A model generated the notes under the pieces. That model saw nothing but the letters and a program-made list of their open reading frames with translations, did no database searches and was not told where the DNA came from. Source: Polyangiaceae bacterium (lineage in GTDB: Bacteria > Myxococcota_A > Polyangia > Polyangiales > Polyangiaceae). From it: DNA of 64,000 nt. The stretch covers positions 620,001 to 684,000 of the forward strand of contig JADJXL010000025.1 of the NCBI GenBank assembly GCA_016715885.1, given 5' to 3'. The translations under genes were made by a program, and so were the position numbers. Positions 8,751-16,069 of this stretch are shown here, piece by piece (position 1 is the stretch's first letter; every line of letters starts with the position of its first letter).

Positions 8751-9794
8751 GACGAGATAGGCTGCGAGCCTACCGGAATTCCGAAAAAATCGTCGACCCT
8801 CCGGTCGATTTTTCTCGTGGCGGCAATGTTGGTGGGTTTGCCGGTAGGAACAGCGTTCGCCCATGACCCCCCGACCATCGCCCCGACGCGGCTCGACTTC
8901 GACACGCAGCAGCCGCTCACACGTTGCAACGACCTAGCGACGTTTGAAGCGCTCCTCGCGAACTGGGTGAGTGCGAACGTCTTGATTCCGGATGCAGACC
9001 GCCGGTTGGCCGTTCACATCCGCCGTAGTCCCATGGGAGGCGCGCTCGTGGACATGACGCTCGTGGATGCAGCCGGGGCAACGCTTGCCGAATATCACGA
9101 GTCGTTCACCAGCAGGACCGAGTGCCACAAGGTGTTGTACGATTCTGCGCGCGCGGCAGCACGACTCCTCGGCGCCTTCGAAAAACCCCCGCCGTCCGAA
9201 CCGTGTCCCAAGCATCCACCACCTCCGCCTCCCCCGGAACCGCCTCCCCCGGAGCCCGCGCCTTCTCCAATATGCCCCGATCCGCTGCCGCCGCCTCCAG
9301 AAGTCGACGCTCCGCCGCCGATCGTGCATCGTTTTCACCTTGGTGTCGGCGCATTGCTCGGCATGGGCGCGGCGCCGACGCAATGGCTCGGCCCGCTCTT
9401 TTCGCTTGGATTCGTCCCATCGTCACGTGTGCCGCACCTGCGCATTGAAATCGATGCCGCCCTTGCAATGCCTACATCGAATGCATTTCGTAGCGATATG
9501 ATTCCGCTCTTCGGTTCGATCTGTCATGCACCGTCTGCATTGCGTCTATGCGGCGGCCTGGCAACGATGTTTTTCGTCGGCGAGTCTGGTCACGGCACAA
9601 TGCCCACGACGCTCGCGGCCAGCATGCGCGTCGGCACGGAATTCCGGATTGCCGGGCCGGCATCGCTGCGTGTTGATGCATTTGCGCTCGTGCCTCTGGG
9701 GGAACGCGCGTTTGACCATCGATTGGGAATGCTCGCCGGGCTCCATGCGCTCACGGCGGGAGCTTCGCTGATGGGTGTGTGGTCGTTCGAATGA
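8742..9794 (+). CDS. Secreted protein with Pro-rich linker and probable outer-membrane C-terminal domain; start uncertain
   Basis: The mature part is clear: a signal-like helix SIFLVAAMLVGLPVGTAFA, an N-terminal alpha/beta domain, a Pro/Glu-rich linker (about residues 150-190 of the mature protein, PPPPPEPPPPEP), then a beta-rich domain starting HRFHLGVGALLGMG. The start is unclear. The only standard start before the signal is GTG 8742, which overlaps the first nine bases of the divergent sigma gene. An ATT at 8778 would give a typical signal peptide (IPKKSSTLRS). Pairing with the membrane sigma gene suggests a sigma/envelope signalling unit, which is an inference. Confidence 0.7.
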   Translation: MTHDEIGCEPTGIPKKSSTLRSIFLVAAMLVGLPVGTAFAHDPPTIAPTRLDFDTQQPLTRCNDLATFEALLANWVSANVLIPDADRRLAVHIRRSPMGGALVDMTLVDAAGATLAEYHESFTSRTECHKVLYDSARAAARLLGAFEKPPPSEPCPKHPPPPPPPEPPPPEPAPSPICPDPLPPPPEVDAPPPIVHRFHLGVGALLGMGAAPTQWLGPLFSLGFVPSSRVPHLRIEIDAALAMPTSNAFRSDMIPLFGSICHAPSALRLCGGLATMFFVGESGHGTMPTTLAASMRVGTEFRIAGPASLRVDAFALVPLGERAFDHRLGMLAGLHALTAGASLMGVWSFE

Positions 9795-9813
9795 GGGGCG
9801 AGGTCATGGCCTC

Positions 9814-10350
9814 CTATTCCCAATCCGGCTTTTTGAATTTCAATCCCGGATGGTCCATGACGGGAATCAGCGCGAAGAGCAGCAGACCGCCGCGCCTACG
9901 TTCCACGATGCTTTTGTACGGTTCGAAGAAAGGATTCACGTAATCGGAATCGTTGTCGTACATGACGTACGGTTCCCAAATGCCCCCGTGCACTTCATTC
10001 AAATGCCAATGACCACCGGTCACGTGCCTGGCGACTTCGCCCGTATACGCGACGATTGCCGCGAACAAATTGGGAATTTCGAGTATGCGGCTGCGCGGTC
10101 GTATCCGTTTCTTCAGCGCTTCTTCCACCACATCGAGGCTTTCTCGCGTATTGTCGAGCGCTTCGCGGGGCAATTTCAATTGCTTTGCCAATTCGTCGAC
10201 CAATCCCGGAACGGCTTCGATGAAATGCGGCCCTTGCGGCAACAAGCCTTCCAAGACGTGTTGTGGCGGAGGCTGTTTGGCGAAATCATCCAGTTTGTCA
10301 ATGAGTTTTCCCGGCGGGCCCCCGCCCGCCCGTTCCTTGCCGTTTTTCAG
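9814..10350 (-). CDS. Unknown soluble protein, possible immunity protein; non-standard start
   Basis: The frame is open from 10371 to 9814. A CTG at 10350 overlaps a TGA in another frame as CTGA, which mimics translational coupling. A TTG at 10254 is the next standard choice, giving 146 residues. The product (PPGKLIDKLDDFAKQ, EGLLPQGPHFIEAVPGL, GGHWHLNEVHGGIWEPYVMYD) is soluble with Trp/Tyr-rich segments, like many small immunity proteins of toxin loci. It is the last gene of a toxin-ankyrin cluster. The family is not recognised. Confidence 0.55.
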   Translation of the reverse strand: MKNGKERAGGGPPGKLIDKLDDFAKQPPPQHVLEGLLPQGPHFIEAVPGLVDELAKQLKLPREALDNTRESLDVVEEALKKRIRPRSRILEIPNLFAAIVAYTGEVARHVTGGHWHLNEVHGGIWEPYVMYDNDSDYVNPFFEPYKSIVERRRGGLLLFALIPVMDHPGLKFKKPDWE

Positions 10351-10579
10351 GGTGTTGGGGGCACACCCGGATCACCCACCAGGCCATCGTCCAGGATCGG
10401 CACATCGAATTAGCACGGGGACGCGCGGAGGGGGTTGACTCTTGAGGCGAAACGGTAGACCAGGGAGGACAAACCCCTGCGACTGCACGTTGATCACCAG
10501 GACCTGCAGGCAGTTGAGACACACCGGTGGCATTACCTGCACGTTATTGCTTGGATCCACGATCGGGTGGCCCGTGGTG
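10351..10579 (-). pseudogene. Degenerate small reading frame between the ankyrin gene and the unknown gene
   Basis: One frame reads HPIVDPSNNVQVMPPVCLNC and continues to SQPPPRVPVLIR before going out of register. A second frame then reads VPILDDGLVGDPGVPPTP and stops at the CTGA overlap. A single-base shift near 10410-10420 would join them into one protein of about 80-90 residues. It is either a decayed gene or a sequencing frameshift. No function is assigned. Confidence 0.4.
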
Positions 10580-11263
10580 CTAGCACGACGCAGACGGGTC
10601 GCCAAGCAACCGGCGAATCTCCCGAAGGCGCTCCTGGTCGGCGGGATCCTCGGGCGAATCGACGAACTCCAGGCAATCGAGTGGGGTCAAATCGTCAACG
10701 TTCTTTCCTTGCGGATCGGCCCCGTGTGCGAGCAGCAGCTTCACCAAATCGACGTGGAGCCCGCGCGCGGCAAATCCGAGTGCCGTCATCGGCCGTCCCC
10801 CGCCCCATTCCTCGATCGTCCTGGTCGCCCCGCACAGGAGCAGGAGCCGAGCCATTTCCAAATAGCCTTTATCCGCGCAGACGCGGAGCGGCGAGGTGCC
10901 TTCGCCATCAGATACGTTGGGATCGGCGCCCGCAGCAAGAAGAAGTTGCACCGCTTCGATGTGGTTGCCAAGCACCGCGTCGAGGAGCGGATCCCCTTCC
11001 TTCGATATGTTCCAGCCCGAGGCTCTCGCGCCGTGACGAAGCAGCAGCACGACGGAATCGATTGGCCCTTCCGGCACCGGGGCGTCCGAGCCGATGGCTT
11101 CGAACGCTTCGAGTTCACCAATCGCGGCGTGCAAGGGTGGGAGATTTCCGCCTCTGCCATAGCGCGATTTGCCGGGCTCGTTTGGATCCGCGCCGGCGGC
11201 AAGGAGCTTTGCCACGCGATCAACGTCGCGCGATTGAATGGCTTCGAGAAGTGCGTCAGACAT
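10580..11263 (-). CDS. Ankyrin-repeat protein, candidate immunity partner of the upstream toxin-like gene
   Basis: This 227-residue protein starts at the ATG at 11263, eight bases after the stop of the Ntox16-like gene. It contains about five ankyrin repeats (LLEAIQSRDVDRVAKLLAAGADPN, AVQLLLAAGADPNVSDGEGTSPL, LVKLLLAHGADPQGKNVDDLTPL). There is no signal peptide, so it is cytoplasmic. Ankyrin proteins are known as immunity partners in polymorphic toxin loci, and the tight spacing behind a toxin-like lipoprotein fits that role. A general protein-binding role cannot be excluded. Confidence 0.85.
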   Translation of the reverse strand: MSDALLEAIQSRDVDRVAKLLAAGADPNEPGKSRYGRGGNLPPLHAAIGELEAFEAIGSDAPVPEGPIDSVVLLLRHGARASGWNISKEGDPLLDAVLGNHIEAVQLLLAAGADPNVSDGEGTSPLRVCADKGYLEMARLLLLCGATRTIEEWGGGRPMTALGFAARGLHVDLVKLLLAHGADPQGKNVDDLTPLDCLEFVDSPEDPADQERLREIRRLLGDPSASC

Positions 11264-11271
11264 GGATCTTC

Positions 11272-12202
11272 TTACTTTCCTGCCATCGGGTGGTCTTTGG
11301 CGCAATTTATCAGCTTCAGTGCTTCGCAGTTGTCAATCCCGTCCTGCTCCTGATCAATCGCCTTCTTGTGTCCGGGGTCCGGCTCGCCGCCGAAGCACTT
11401 GTCTTGGACGAGCTGTCGCGCCGTCTTGCAGATCACGCCGTTGCTGGATGGCAAGCTTGATCGCTGAGCAGGGAATTTTTGTAAACTTTGGCTTCTCGTG
11501 GTTCCCACTGCAGCTCGCGGCGTACCCGGCGTAGCAAAGTTTCTTCTTCTCTGCTTCCAGACGATCCAGCTCCTTGTCGGTGCACGTCTGGTTGGGGTAG
11601 CGCGTCGTGGGCACGGCAATCGGAATCGGGATCGGCGGGGCCGTCGTCGTGGTGGCTGTGGCGGTCGCCATCGGCCAGCCCGTCGTTATCGCGGTGGGTT
11701 TGCTCGTCGCCGCGTGCACGATGAGCTGTACGGTGATCGCGGAAGCACCCATGAGGGCGGTCAGCGCGAGCAAACAAGGTGGCGACGCAACGCAAACCGC
11801 AAGCGGTACTGCCGGAGTACCCAGCAGCATGCGCGATTCCGGCTGTGCAAGCTCCCGATCGAAATTCTCCGAGCGGTGGCGCAGAAGATCGTTCTCGGTC
11901 AGCGAACGGATCGAGGCAGCTATGCATTGCTCCAGCTCTTCATCGCCGACGGTGGAATCGACCAGCGCAATGGTCTCGACTTGGCCGTTGCTATCGAGCG
12001 TCACGTCATACTTGACGATCTGGTCCGCATCTCTTCTGACGTGATGCGTGTGCTCTACAACGCAGCCTTTGATCGGCGCTGCAACGTGCTCGGGAATGTC
12101 CGCGACAGGATGAGCTCCCCCGCACCCTTGCGGTACGAACGCAAAACCCAAGCACACGGCAAAGCCCAAGGACAATGTGAGTCTATTGATAGTGGGAGCC
12201 AT
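11272..12202 (-). pseudogene. Lipoprotein with Ntox16-like C-terminal toxin domain, frameshifted near its end
   Basis: From the ATG at 12202 the frame encodes a signal with lipobox PQGC, a beta-type domain (IVKYDVTLDSNGQVETI, TonB-like), a hydrophobic segment (LLALTALMGASAITVQLIV) and a Cys-rich region starting CTDKELDRLEAEKKKLC. Near 11437 the frame must shift by one base to continue VICKTARQLVQDKCFGG and EPDPGHKKAIDQ. That pattern of Cys, CFGG, GH and a later NC matches Ntox16 (novel toxin 16) as I know it. Without the shift the tail is a basic, unrelated peptide. It may be a real inactivation or a base-calling error. Confidence 0.65.
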
Positions 12203-12518
12203 GGTGCGATGGCACCCGATGCGATGCGCCCTGGTCAAGGTGAAACGCGCGTTTGTTCCTGGTACAACATCCGGCATCTGCTTGTGCGTACGCAGATACG
12301 CAGATCAGCCGCGAGTCTGAGTACGCGCCGCATTTTCGTTTGCTCACCAAGAGTCCGCCTCGACGAACCTTCACGCGCACCCGTGGCGCTGCGCCGCCCG
12401 CATGCACAACCGCGTCAACATATCAAGCGAAAATCCATACCCAAGCATGGCGCTCAGCTCGTGATTCATCGCTCTACAGCGTCATGGCGCGGCACAACGA
12501 GCGTTCCATCGGATTGTG
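12203..12518. other. Intergenic stretch without a recognisable gene
   Basis: These 316 bases lie upstream of the Ntox16-like gene and should contain its promoter. Long open frames cross the stretch because of the GC-rich composition, but none has protein-like content or a good start. Nothing else was recognised. Confidence 0.4.
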
Positions 12519-12790
12519 CACGTCCACAGACGCAGCGAAGAGCTGTTCGACACGATTGCGCACGTCCACGGACGCGCCGAAGGGGAGGTTCGATACGGCT
12601 ATGCACGTCCACAGACGCGCCAAAGGGCTGCTCGACACGATTGTGCACGTCCGCGGACGCGCCGAAGCCCTGTTCGACACGATTGCGCACGTCCACGGAC
12701 GAGCTGAAGGGGAGGTTCGACACGATTGTGCACGTCCACGGACGTGCCGAAGGGCTGTTCGACTCGATTGTGCACGTCCACAGCGGCGGG
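12519..12790. repeat. 42/43-bp tandem repeat, six full units and a partial one
   Basis: Units begin with CACGTCC(A/G)C(A/G)GACG at 12519, 12561, 12604, 12646, 12688, 12731 and (partial) 12773. Units 2 and 5 are 43 bases, carrying AAGGGGAGG, and the others are 42 bases with a ...CTGTTCGACACGATTG core. This gives a higher-order period of 127 bases (two sets of three). Since 127 is not a multiple of three, the frame changes between sets, so the array is probably non-coding. Confidence 0.9.
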
Positions 12791-12819
12791 CAAGGGACCT
12801 GACGCCGCTCTATGCAACT

Positions 12820-12981
12820 TCAGGGCGATTCGGGAGGCACGACGGGCGTTTGAAGCTTGGAGACTTTTCGATTCTTCCGAAAGGGTTTGAAGAACCGCGC
12901 GACGCGCTTGGGATTGGAAGCGTAAACCGTAAGGAGCGTGCCTTCGAGTTTCTTGTATTCCTCGCGCCACGTTGCCATCAT
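12820..12981 (-). CDS. Small basic unknown protein (53 aa)
   Basis: The ATG at 12981 overlaps the TGA of the upstream gene as ATGA, the usual sign of translational coupling. The product starts MMATWREEYKKLEGTLLTVY and is basic and aromatic in the middle (ARFFKPFRKNRK), ending in a Pro-rich tail. No family is recognised. The coupling and protein-like composition are the reasons for calling it a gene. Confidence 0.6.
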   Translation of the reverse strand: MMATWREEYKKLEGTLLTVYASNPKRVARFFKPFRKNRKVSKLQTPVVPPESP

Positions 12982-13214
12982 TCTTCGACGACATCATCAC
13001 AAGCGTCGTCGTCCGCATCGAGCAATGCAGCGTTTTTTTGCGCTTGCTCTTCGAGGTCGTCACGTTCGCGGAGCGTTGTTTTGATGCTCGTATGCACAGC
13101 TTCGAGTCCGCTTTCGAGTCCCTTGGTTTTGGGATCCGCCGCGACACGCGACACGCTGTATGCACTTTTGGGCAGATAGGCTTCGGCGATTGTTCCCGCC
13201 GTCGGCATTTCCAT
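12978..13214 (-). CDS. Small acidic unknown protein (78 aa)
   Basis: The ATG at 13214 has AGGAGG eight bases upstream, a strong ribosome binding site, and is preferred to the TTG at 13220. The protein starts MEMPTAGTIAEAYLPKSAYS and ends in a helix and an acidic tail (LLDADDDACDDVVEE). It is coupled to the basic 53-residue gene downstream. An acidic/basic pair of small coupled proteins could be a toxin-antitoxin-like or structural pair, but nothing shows this directly. Confidence 0.65.
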   Translation of the reverse strand: MEMPTAGTIAEAYLPKSAYSVSRVAADPKTKGLESGLEAVHTSIKTTLRERDDLEEQAQKNAALLDADDDACDDVVEE

Positions 13215-13437
13215 AGACAAGTCCTCCTGACGAACGTCGTAACAGAGACAGGAGAAAAGGTCAAAAAGTCAGCGGATGGTCGGGTGACCAATGCGCGACA
13301 AAGCAAGCGAACCACGTGTATGACACCTCCCGACAAGAATTTCGGCCTGTCAAGTTTCCGACCAAATCAACGCAAACTTGGCCCGGGCGTCCGAGCTTAG
13401 GTATGCCGTCTGCATCGGCCCGAACTTCGAGAACACG

Positions 13438-13794
13438 ATGCCCACCTGGATGACGGCGAAACAAATCTCGGCCCGCTTTACCGTCGGAGAAGAACGACTC
13501 CTCGAGTACGGCAAACGCGGAAACCTCGCCATGTACCGCATGGACGATGGCTCGGTACTTTTCGACGGTGACGGAGCTGCTCGCTATTTCCGTCCGAGAA
13601 ACGTGGCGGCCTCGCGCGATCCAGATGCCCGAAACCTCGGTGTTCTCGGCACTTCGCGCCTTGGCGATGCCTACGTCGATACGCGTACGACCACGCAGCG
13701 CGCATCGCTCGGAGCCCGCGAAGAACGCCGTCGCGAGCTTCGGTTTGTCACGACAACCGCCCCCATCCCGCAACGCTTGCCCAAAACGGGCTGA
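13438..13794 (+). CDS. Small MerR/excisionase-like DNA-binding protein
   Basis: This 118-residue protein starts at the ATG at 13438. Its N-terminus, TWMTAKQISARFTVGEERLL and then EYGKRGNLAMYRM, DGSVLF, is a winged helix-turn-helix of the MerR/excisionase type that reads a recognition helix followed by a wing. The rest is an Arg-rich tail without a sensor domain. The frame is open further upstream, but this ATG begins the recognisable domain. It is probably a small regulator. Its target is unknown. Confidence 0.65.
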   Translation: MPTWMTAKQISARFTVGEERLLEYGKRGNLAMYRMDDGSVLFDGDGAARYFRPRNVAASRDPDARNLGVLGTSRLGDAYVDTRTTTQRASLGAREERRRELRFVTTTAPIPQRLPKTG

Positions 13795-13829
13795 TCACGC
13801 ACATACTCCGGTAATGCCTCCCACGGGAC

Positions 13830-13915
13830 GTTCGTGCGCAGTGGGCATGGCAGACGCGCGCAGTGCGCTTTGACGCGTGCGCAGTGGGTCTCGACGCGTC
13901 CGCAGTCGGTGGTTC
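13830..13915. repeat. Short degenerate tandem repeat with GCGCAGTG core
   Basis: Four copies of an approximately 19-24-bp unit with cores GTGCGCAGTGGG, GCGCGCAGTGCG, GTGCGCAGTGGG and GTCCGCAGTCGG follow each other between two convergent genes. The last three are preceded by GACGCG. Their function is unknown; repeated operator-like sites or replication slippage are both possible. Confidence 0.6.
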
Positions 13916-13939
13916 TAAGGCGTTCATTATGTGTTTAGC

Positions 13940-14479
13940 TTACACGGGATCGACCCACGTCCAGACTTCCGAGAAAAGGCAGATGTAGATCGTCGCCTCT
14001 CCAAACGGCGCCCCAGCAGCCACGTCCGGCACCACTTCATTGCCGATCTCCGGCGGGATCGTCTGATATCCGGGGTACGTGGTCTCGATCTCCCGAGCGA
14101 TCTCCCGCGCCACCGGCTCCTCCTCGGGGATACCCGGAAGGTGGATCCCGTAGTAGGGCCCTAGCAGCGACACGTGGAAGCTGAGTGCCGTTTCCTCGGT
14201 GAGCCAAATTCGGGCCGAATAGGCCGGGTCGGTCCCGCCCGAGAACAGGTGGAGCGACTCGTTTTGAAGGCCGTATCGATCCCCCAGGCGGCGGCACATC
14301 GCCTTCCACGTGTCGTACTCGCGTCTCCCACGGGCAGCGGCGGCGACGAGGCGGCCGTGCTCCTCCGTGTCGTCGTAAACGGGCTCGCCAGGGGGAACGT
14401 GCGTGCACTCGAGGTCACGCAGTCCTCGCGGGTAGAATCGGTAGACAAGATCCAGCAGGTCAGATCGAGTTATCACCAT
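13940..14479 (-). CDS. Unknown soluble protein resembling orphan immunity proteins
   Basis: This 179-residue protein starts at the ATG at 14479 (VITRSDLLDLVYRFYPRGL). It is acidic and aromatic, with SLHLFSGGTDPAYSARIWL, LSFHVSLLGPYYGIHLPG and a C-terminal YICLFSEVWTWVDPV. There is no signal peptide. This pattern is familiar from immunity-type proteins of polymorphic toxin loci, but the family is not certain. Just upstream of its start is a long poly-G (poly-C on this strand) tract. The frame runs on through that tract, but the ATG at 14479 is the natural start. Confidence 0.7.
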   Translation of the reverse strand: MVITRSDLLDLVYRFYPRGLRDLECTHVPPGEPVYDDTEEHGRLVAAAARGRREYDTWKAMCRRLGDRYGLQNESLHLFSGGTDPAYSARIWLTEETALSFHVSLLGPYYGIHLPGIPEEEPVAREIAREIETTYPGYQTIPPEIGNEVVPDVAAGAPFGEATIYICLFSEVWTWVDPV

Positions 14480-14508
14480 TTCAGCACCCTCGAGCCGAGC
14501 CGCGGGTA

Positions 14509-14772
14509 GGGGGGGGGGGGGGGGGGCTGGGGGGCCGCCCCGGGGGGGGGGGGAAAAGGGGGCGGGGGGGGGGAGGGGGGGGGGGGGGGGGGGGGGCCGG
14601 GGCCCGGGGGCCGGGGGGGGGGGCGGGGCGGGCGGGTCCCCCCCGGGGCGGGCCGGGGGGGGGGGGGGGGGGGGGCCCGGGGGGCCGGGGGGGGGGGGGG
14701 GGGGGGGGGCGGGGGGGGGCGGGGGGGCCGGCGGGGGGGGGGGGGGAGGGGGGGGGGGGGGGGGGGGGGGGG
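14509..14772. repeat. Approximately 260-bp poly-G low-complexity tract
   Basis: The plus strand is almost pure G, broken only by short runs of C and a few A or T bases, with no internal periodicity. Translating the opposite strand gives meaningless poly-Pro/Gly. It separates the immunity-like gene from a truncated small hydrophobic reading frame (MMSFLALVGLGFLGLAGG on the minus strand from 14883). It looks like a base-calling or gap-filling artefact rather than natural DNA, though a real poly-G tract cannot be excluded. Confidence 0.9.
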
Positions 14773-15078
14773 AGCGGCGTTGAAATCCCCAACACCTGGA
14801 TCGAGTGGGCTCGATCCCCCGCCATCGAAACCACCAGCGAGTCCCAGAAAGCCCAAACCAACCAAGGCAAGAAAAGACATCATAACAACCTCTTTCTACA
14901 CAGCGTGCCTCAACGCTGCAAATCGCTACAAGAGGCGTCATGCGGGTTCGGGTTGGCATTTCAATCGTTGGCAATGTACCCGACACCCACTTCTTGCAGC
15001 ATCTGCTGGACGAATTCGGCATCCGTTTCACCATAATGCACACCCCACCGAATCGCTCGCGCACCTCTCAGCCCGTAA
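14773..15078 (-). other. Gene fragments next to the poly-G tract
   Basis: On the minus strand this stretch contains a peptide frame VHYGETDAEFVQQMLQEVGV ending at a stop near 14965, and the beginning of a short hydrophobic protein from 14883 (MMSFLALVGLGFLGLAGGFD) that runs into the poly-G tract. Neither is complete. They may be the remains of genes lost or mis-assembled at the tract. Confidence 0.4.
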
Positions 15079-15672
15079 TCACTTCGACACGGCCTTCGTC
15101 GGCGTGTTCTTCTCCTGATATCGGTGATACAGCTTGATCACTTCGATAACGTATTTCCGCGTGTCGGGATAAGGCGGAATTCCACCGTACCTCTCGACCT
15201 TCCCCGTGCCGGCATGATACGCCGCGAGCGCCATCGCAACGCTGCCTTCGTACGTATTGATCAGGATACGTAAGTACCGCGCCCCGCCGAATATGTTTTT
15301 GCGAGGATCGTAAGGATCGTCCACACCCATGTCATTCGCCGTGCCGGGCATCAATTGCATGAGCCCCATGGCGCCCGCAACCGAAACAGCATTGGGATTA
15401 CCGCCGGATTCAATCCTCATGACCGCTGCGACGAGCTCCACGGGAAGCGAATACAGCTTGGCCGCCTCGCGTACGTGGTCGAGGTATGGAACGGACGACG
15501 CAAATGCCGTCGTTACCGCAGGCAGCGTGGCGGAAACCGCTACGGGGACTGTTGCGGGCGCTTCGGGCGTTTTGTCGCGGCGAACGACGATTTCGTGCAC
15601 ACGACCATTACGATCGACATATCGAATCGAATCGGCCAACGCCTCACCGGACGTGACCAGAACCGCGGCCAT
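15079..15672 (-). CDS. Lytic transglycosylase (SLT domain) in the T6SS operon
   Basis: This 197-residue protein has an SLT domain: VELVAAVMRIESGGNPNAVS, with the catalytic Glu in the ES motif, then GAMGLMQLMPGTANDMGV, NIFGGARYLRILI and ALAAYHAGTGKVERYGG. It cleaves peptidoglycan glycan strands in the periplasm. The ATG at 15672 leads a short signal ending EALA. The open frame continues upstream without another standard start. It follows tssL and a small gene, so it probably makes room in the cell wall for the T6SS. Confidence 0.88.
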   Translation of the reverse strand: MAAVLVTSGEALADSIRYVDRNGRVHEIVVRRDKTPEAPATVPVAVSATLPAVTTAFASSVPYLDHVREAAKLYSLPVELVAAVMRIESGGNPNAVSVAGAMGLMQLMPGTANDMGVDDPYDPRKNIFGGARYLRILINTYEGSVAMALAAYHAGTGKVERYGGIPPYPDTRKYVIEVIKLYHRYQEKNTPTKAVSK

Positions 15673-15715
15673 CGCAATGCATGAACGAGCGGCCGATTGG
15701 ATGGATGCGGCGGAA

Positions 15716-16057
15716 TCAGCGCTTGAGGATCGCGAACGCATCGAGGAGGTCCTCCAATTCGGAGAGCAAGGCGGACATGTGTTCGGCGGGATTCTCTTTG
15801 GACTTGCCATCGCTATCGGCAAGGCGATCGGCGAGCCGCTGCAGCTCGACGAAAAATGGGGCGAGCGTTTCTTCACGATGAGGAAAACGTTGCAACGTCA
15901 AGTCGCGAATACGCACGACGAGCTGGCGCACTTCAGCAGGTACGTCACGCGGAACCTCCACCGTGGAAAGACGCGGCGGAACGCGGCCTTTCGGAGGTGC
16001 GATGGTGCGCGCCCAATTGCGACGGATTGCTTCGAGATCGAAAGGGCTCTGCGCCAT
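15716..16057 (-). CDS. Small helical unknown protein, T6SS operon
   Basis: This 113-residue protein begins MAQSPFDLEAIRRNWARTI and is largely charged helix (EVRQLVVRIRDLTLQRF, ALLSELEDLLDAFAILKR). There is no signal or membrane helix. It sits 12 bases after tssL and 43 bases before the transglycosylase gene. A cytoplasmic accessory role in the secretion machine is inferred from position only. Confidence 0.75.
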   Translation of the reverse strand: MAQSPFDLEAIRRNWARTIAPPKGRVPPRLSTVEVPRDVPAEVRQLVVRIRDLTLQRFPHREETLAPFFVELQRLADRLADSDGKSKENPAEHMSALLSELEDLLDAFAILKR

Positions 16058-16069
16058 GGCTCGAAAACC

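Noticed and set aside
12519..12790. CRISPR array
   Set aside because: The units are contiguous with no unique spacers and no cas genes are present; it is a simple tandem repeat.
12253..13179. Long plus-strand frame with repeats of 14 residues
   Set aside because: Its start is inside the Ntox16-like gene's upstream region, and the 43-base units shift the frame, so it is unlikely to be a gene.
14473..15064. Pro-rich proteins of 129-136 residues across the poly-G tract
   Set aside because: Poly-Pro/Gly sequence comes from the poly-G tract itself and depends on a probable artefact.
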